Part shown: piece after piece, positions 61,866 to 64,000 of the stretch
Layout: each line of letters opens with the position of its first letter
Position numbering within the stretch: position 1 is the first letter of the stretch
Source of the DNA: Acidobacteriota bacterium
Lineage (GTDB): Bacteria > Acidobacteriota > Terriglobia > Bryobacterales > Bryobacteraceae
Direction of reading: 5' to 3'
Length of the DNA stretch: 64,000 nt
Assembly (NCBI GenBank): GCA_016185425.1
Contig: JACPNQ010000026.1
Location: 124,001 to 188,000 of the forward strand
Notes under the pieces: generated by a model
Database searches by the model: none
The model's input: the letters and a program-made list of their open reading frames with translations, nothing else
What the model was told of the DNA's origin: nothing
Program-made: the position numbers and the translations under genes

Positions 61866-64000
61866 TCAGAATTCTCCATAGATCTCGTACGGCAGCGGAG
61901 TCGCCACGCATGGGTTTGGATCCGTCCACGGAGCGGCCTGTACTTCGGCACCGCCGTTATCAGGTCGATCGGGTACAGCGACCAGCGATGCCCGGCGCGC
62001 TGACTGGCTCTCCCGGTCCCGCATGCGTTGTTCCAGCAAGAGCTCTTCGCTTTCCACGGATTGCAGGAAGTCCGCAAGCTTCCTGGCTGTCGTGGCTTTC
62101 CCTCCAGCGACCTGATTTCGGCGGCGCAGTTCGTGCGTCGCCAGGAGGATCTCTTTCTCGGATCGGCCCTGAAACATCGTGTGGTACTCCGAGTAGCAGC
62201 GCACCCATTGCCGCTCCACGAAAGCGTAAGCGGCGCCGGCGTCGAAGGGATCGTAGCGCACCGCCGCGCAAGTGCCTTCCACCGCCGGGTTCCGAAAGCG
62301 ATCCGACCAATAGTAGATCTGGTTCACCTTCACTCCTCGGCCTGGCGCAACCTTCGCCACGCCTTTTGCGGTCGTCGGCAGTGTTGCCATCAGGAAGTCC
62401 TCGTCATAAGGGATCATCCGCTGAAGGCGCAGACCGGAAGATTCAAGTCCGGCCGCAAATGCGTCCCGTGGGCTGAGGCTCAACGTAGGATGGACTATGG
62501 TGTCGTAAACCTCAAAGACGTATTCGCTGAGCCGTTTCGCCAGCGCACCCAAGGTCCATACGGCCTGTCCTTGCGGGCTAACTGACTTCGTCACCTGACG
62601 CACGTTGCGAGTGATCTGCGTGTTGCCGCGCAGATTGTGAATGAACTGCGTGTTGGTGGTGCCGAATAGCCGTTCACAAACCGACCCGAAGCGGGCCTTT
62701 GCAGGTGGTCGAGTTTTCTTGATGACTTCGTAGCGGGCCAGGAGAGTCTCGAAATAGGTGCTCTGGAACTCGGGACCGCCGTCGATAACAAGGATCTGGG
62801 GCAGTCGTCCATGCTCCCCGACGCATTCCCGCAGGATCATCATGCAGGATCTGTAGCTCGGTGCGTCGAATGTCAGGTAGAGTGAAAGACCGCGGCGCGA
62901 AAAGGCGTCTGTGAGAATCGTCATCCATGGTCGCCCGAGTGGGCGGCCCGTGTGGGAGCAGACGACCTCAACGTCCAACTCAGTATGGTCGATGTGGCCA
63001 ATCTCGAAAGGGCGGTCTCCATGACGCGGCGTGGTGGGCTGCAACTCGAAATAGAATTCCGCGTGAGCATAGGCTGCGCGTCGGCCCTGCCGCTTCAGTG
63101 TCTGCTCGAACGCCGGGCGTTCGCGGACCGCAAGGCAGAAGGTCACGTAGCTCGGCGCGACAATGCTCCGCTCCTCACAAGCCCGTTTCAGCGCCGCCCA
63201 TGAGGCTGCCCGCGTCTTCTGCTTGAGATTCTCATAGTCGCTCTCGACGAACTCGGCAAGCAGTTTTCGCGATGCCTCCGGTAGCCGGAGATCGCGGTTG
63301 CCCCGTTCGCTTGTTTTCGGTAGCAAGCCGACATATCCGTTGCCGTACTTTTCCCTGGCAAGGCGATACCGGGCCAGCCACAAACGAAGCGTCCGTGCTG
63401 CAACTCCTGCAGGAGCAACTTCGCCCTCCAGATGACGCCGGACAAAATCGAAACGCTCATTCGCAATCTTCAAATCCTGCTCGCTTGCCGCTCTCAAAAG
63501 CAAGAAGGCTTCACCGTGCACCTTAGCCGATGCCGTTGTGATTCCGCTTGTCCCGACGGTTCGCTGCAAGTCAGGGCGGGCGCGCTGATATGCATTGGCG
63601 CTTTCCGGGTTGGCAAAGACGTGAACCCGCTCGGGCTCGACGACCGCCGCGGCGCTGAGGTCCACATAGATTTCGCCGGACGCGATCAACAGAAAGATGT
63701 CGTCACGGTTCGCCACATGTTTCGCCCGTTCCAAGAGATCGCTTAGAAGGATTCCCGGTACCTCCCGCACCGCCGCTTTAACCGCTTTGTCGACGAATCC
63801 GGCTACGCTCGCAGAATCGAATCTGAGATAGTCCTCCAGGAAGTGGAGGTTTCTTTGGAGGACCCAGTCAATCTCCCCGGAACTCCGGACCCGATAGTAG
63901 AGTCCCGTCGCCAAAGCGTACGCCTGACCGGGCGGACAGCACCACTTGCGTTCGCTATCCCGGCAGTAGCGGTTTGGACTCTTGATCGCCAGCTTCTCGA
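61866..64000 (-). CDS. tnsAB: TnsA-TnsB fusion transposase (partial, runs off right edge)
   Basis: The frame is open through the window edge, so the TTG at 63914 is not the start. Residues before and after it ('PPGQAYALATGLYYRVRSSG', 'RNLHFLEDYLRF') look like the end of the TnsA nuclease domain, and 'REVPGILLSDLLERAKHV' to 'LLIASGEIYVDLSAAAVV' resembles the TnsA C-terminal winged domain. TnsB follows: HTH 'GVAARTLRLWLARYRLAREK' and an integrase core with the catalytic triad D309 ('GHIDHTELD'), D378 ('VIDGGPEF') and E414 ('SVCERLFGTTN'), numbered from the TTG at 63914. The 35-residue D-E spacing is standard. Joining TnsA to TnsB predicts cut-and-paste movement. The N-terminal nuclease motif is outside the window. 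Confidence 0.88.
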   Translation of the reverse strand, partial: EKLAIKSPNRYCRDSERKWCCPPGQAYALATGLYYRVRSSGEIDWVLQRNLHFLEDYLRFDSASVAGFVDKAVKAAVREVPGILLSDLLERAKHVANRDDIFLLIASGEIYVDLSAAAVVEPERVHVFANPESANAYQRARPDLQRTVGTSGITTASAKVHGEAFLLLRAASEQDLKIANERFDFVRRHLEGEVAPAGVAARTLRLWLARYRLAREKYGNGYVGLLPKTSERGNRDLRLPEASRKLLAEFVESDYENLKQKTRAASWAALKRACEERSIVAPSYVTFCLAVRERPAFEQTLKRQGRRAAYAHAEFYFELQPTTPRHGDRPFEIGHIDHTELDVEVVCSHTGRPLGRPWMTILTDAFSRRGLSLYLTFDAPSYRSCMMILRECVGEHGRLPQILVIDGGPEFQSTYFETLLARYEVIKKTRPPAKARFGSVCERLFGTTNTQFIHNLRGNTQITRNVRQVTKSVSPQGQAVWTLGALAKRLSEYVFEVYDTIVHPTLSLSPRDAFAAGLESSGLRLQRMIPYDEDFLMATLPTTAKGVAKVAPGRGVKVNQIYYWSDRFRNPAVEGTCAAVRYDPFDAGAAYAFVERQWVRCYSEYHTMFQGRSEKEILLATHELRRRNQVAGGKATTARKLADFLQSVESEELLLEQRMRDRESQSARRASLVAVPDRPDNGGAEVQAAPWTDPNPCVATPLPYEIYGEF

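Noticed and set aside
63828-63914. TTG at 63914 as the transposase start
   Set aside because: The frame is open upstream to the window edge and carries TnsA-like sequence, so the true start is outside.
59056-64000. CRISPR-associated transposon
   Set aside because: No repeat-spacer array or Cas gene in the window; only the transposition genes are present, and the right side is unseen.

Overview
The window looks like a chromosomal segment of an acidobacterium close to Solibacter/Bryobacterales. The evidence is family content. There are three adjacent secreted proteins with the Solibacter-type TIGR03437 C-terminal domain, a PadR regulator coupled to an acidobacterial ADOP-type permease, a Pkn-type Ser/Thr kinase with a PD40 propeller, a winged-helix/TPR regulator of the kind common in this group, a DUF3142 lipoprotein, and many NHL, ELWxxDGT and PQQ propeller proteins. 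Base composition is visibly GC-rich but was not computed.

Layout. 1-7.6 kb: the end of a PD40 propeller protein, an NHL protein, a GT39-like membrane protein, gcvT-gcvH, a small UGA-containing gene read here as an ArsC-like selenoprotein (5031-5372), and three overlapping genes for secreted helical/TPR proteins. 7.6-17.9 kb: uvrA and mutY (divergent), three TIGR03437 surface proteins (two with CxxCH or CX4CH motifs and a choice-of-anchor V/Reeler-like domain), a small anchored protein coupled to a second large membrane protein, and a glycine-rich secreted protein. 18-29.3 kb: a long Pro/Ala/Glu-rich membrane protein, a UPF0182 protein, an OmpA lipoprotein with its own promoter and terminator, glgC, mscS, a cupin-like protein, a 3-hydroxyacyl-CoA dehydrogenase, pepA and smpB. 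29.4-32.7 kb: an operon of a TPR-secretin-cohesin protein and two pseudopilins, then tRNA-Gln(UUG). 32.7-39.4 kb: an accessory-looking stretch with a broken DUF433/DUF5615 toxin-antitoxin remnant, an aldo/keto reductase with a divergent AraC regulator, a QExxH metalloprotease and an alpha/beta hydrolase. 39.6-55.6 kb: an ELWxxDGT array protein, a PQQ propeller protein, an MBL-double-rhodanese protein, a 1-Cys peroxiredoxin, a winged-helix/TPR regulator, a PD40 kinase and a three-gene run ending with the DUF3142 lipoprotein. 56-59 kb: padR-ADOP. 59.1-64 kb: a Tn7-like transposition module on the minus strand, tniQ (TnsD-like), tnsC and a TnsA-TnsB fusion that runs off the right edge.

Most genes are housekeeping or cell-envelope genes. 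The points I would look at first are the in-frame UGA gene with a SECIS-like hairpin, the TnsAB-TnsC-TniQ module with a triple-repeat TniQ C-terminus, the haem-motif surface proteins, a 14-bp inverted repeat overlapping a ribosome binding site, a 17-bp hairpin upstream of padR, and the frameshifted toxin-antitoxin remnant. No CRISPR array or rRNA was seen.
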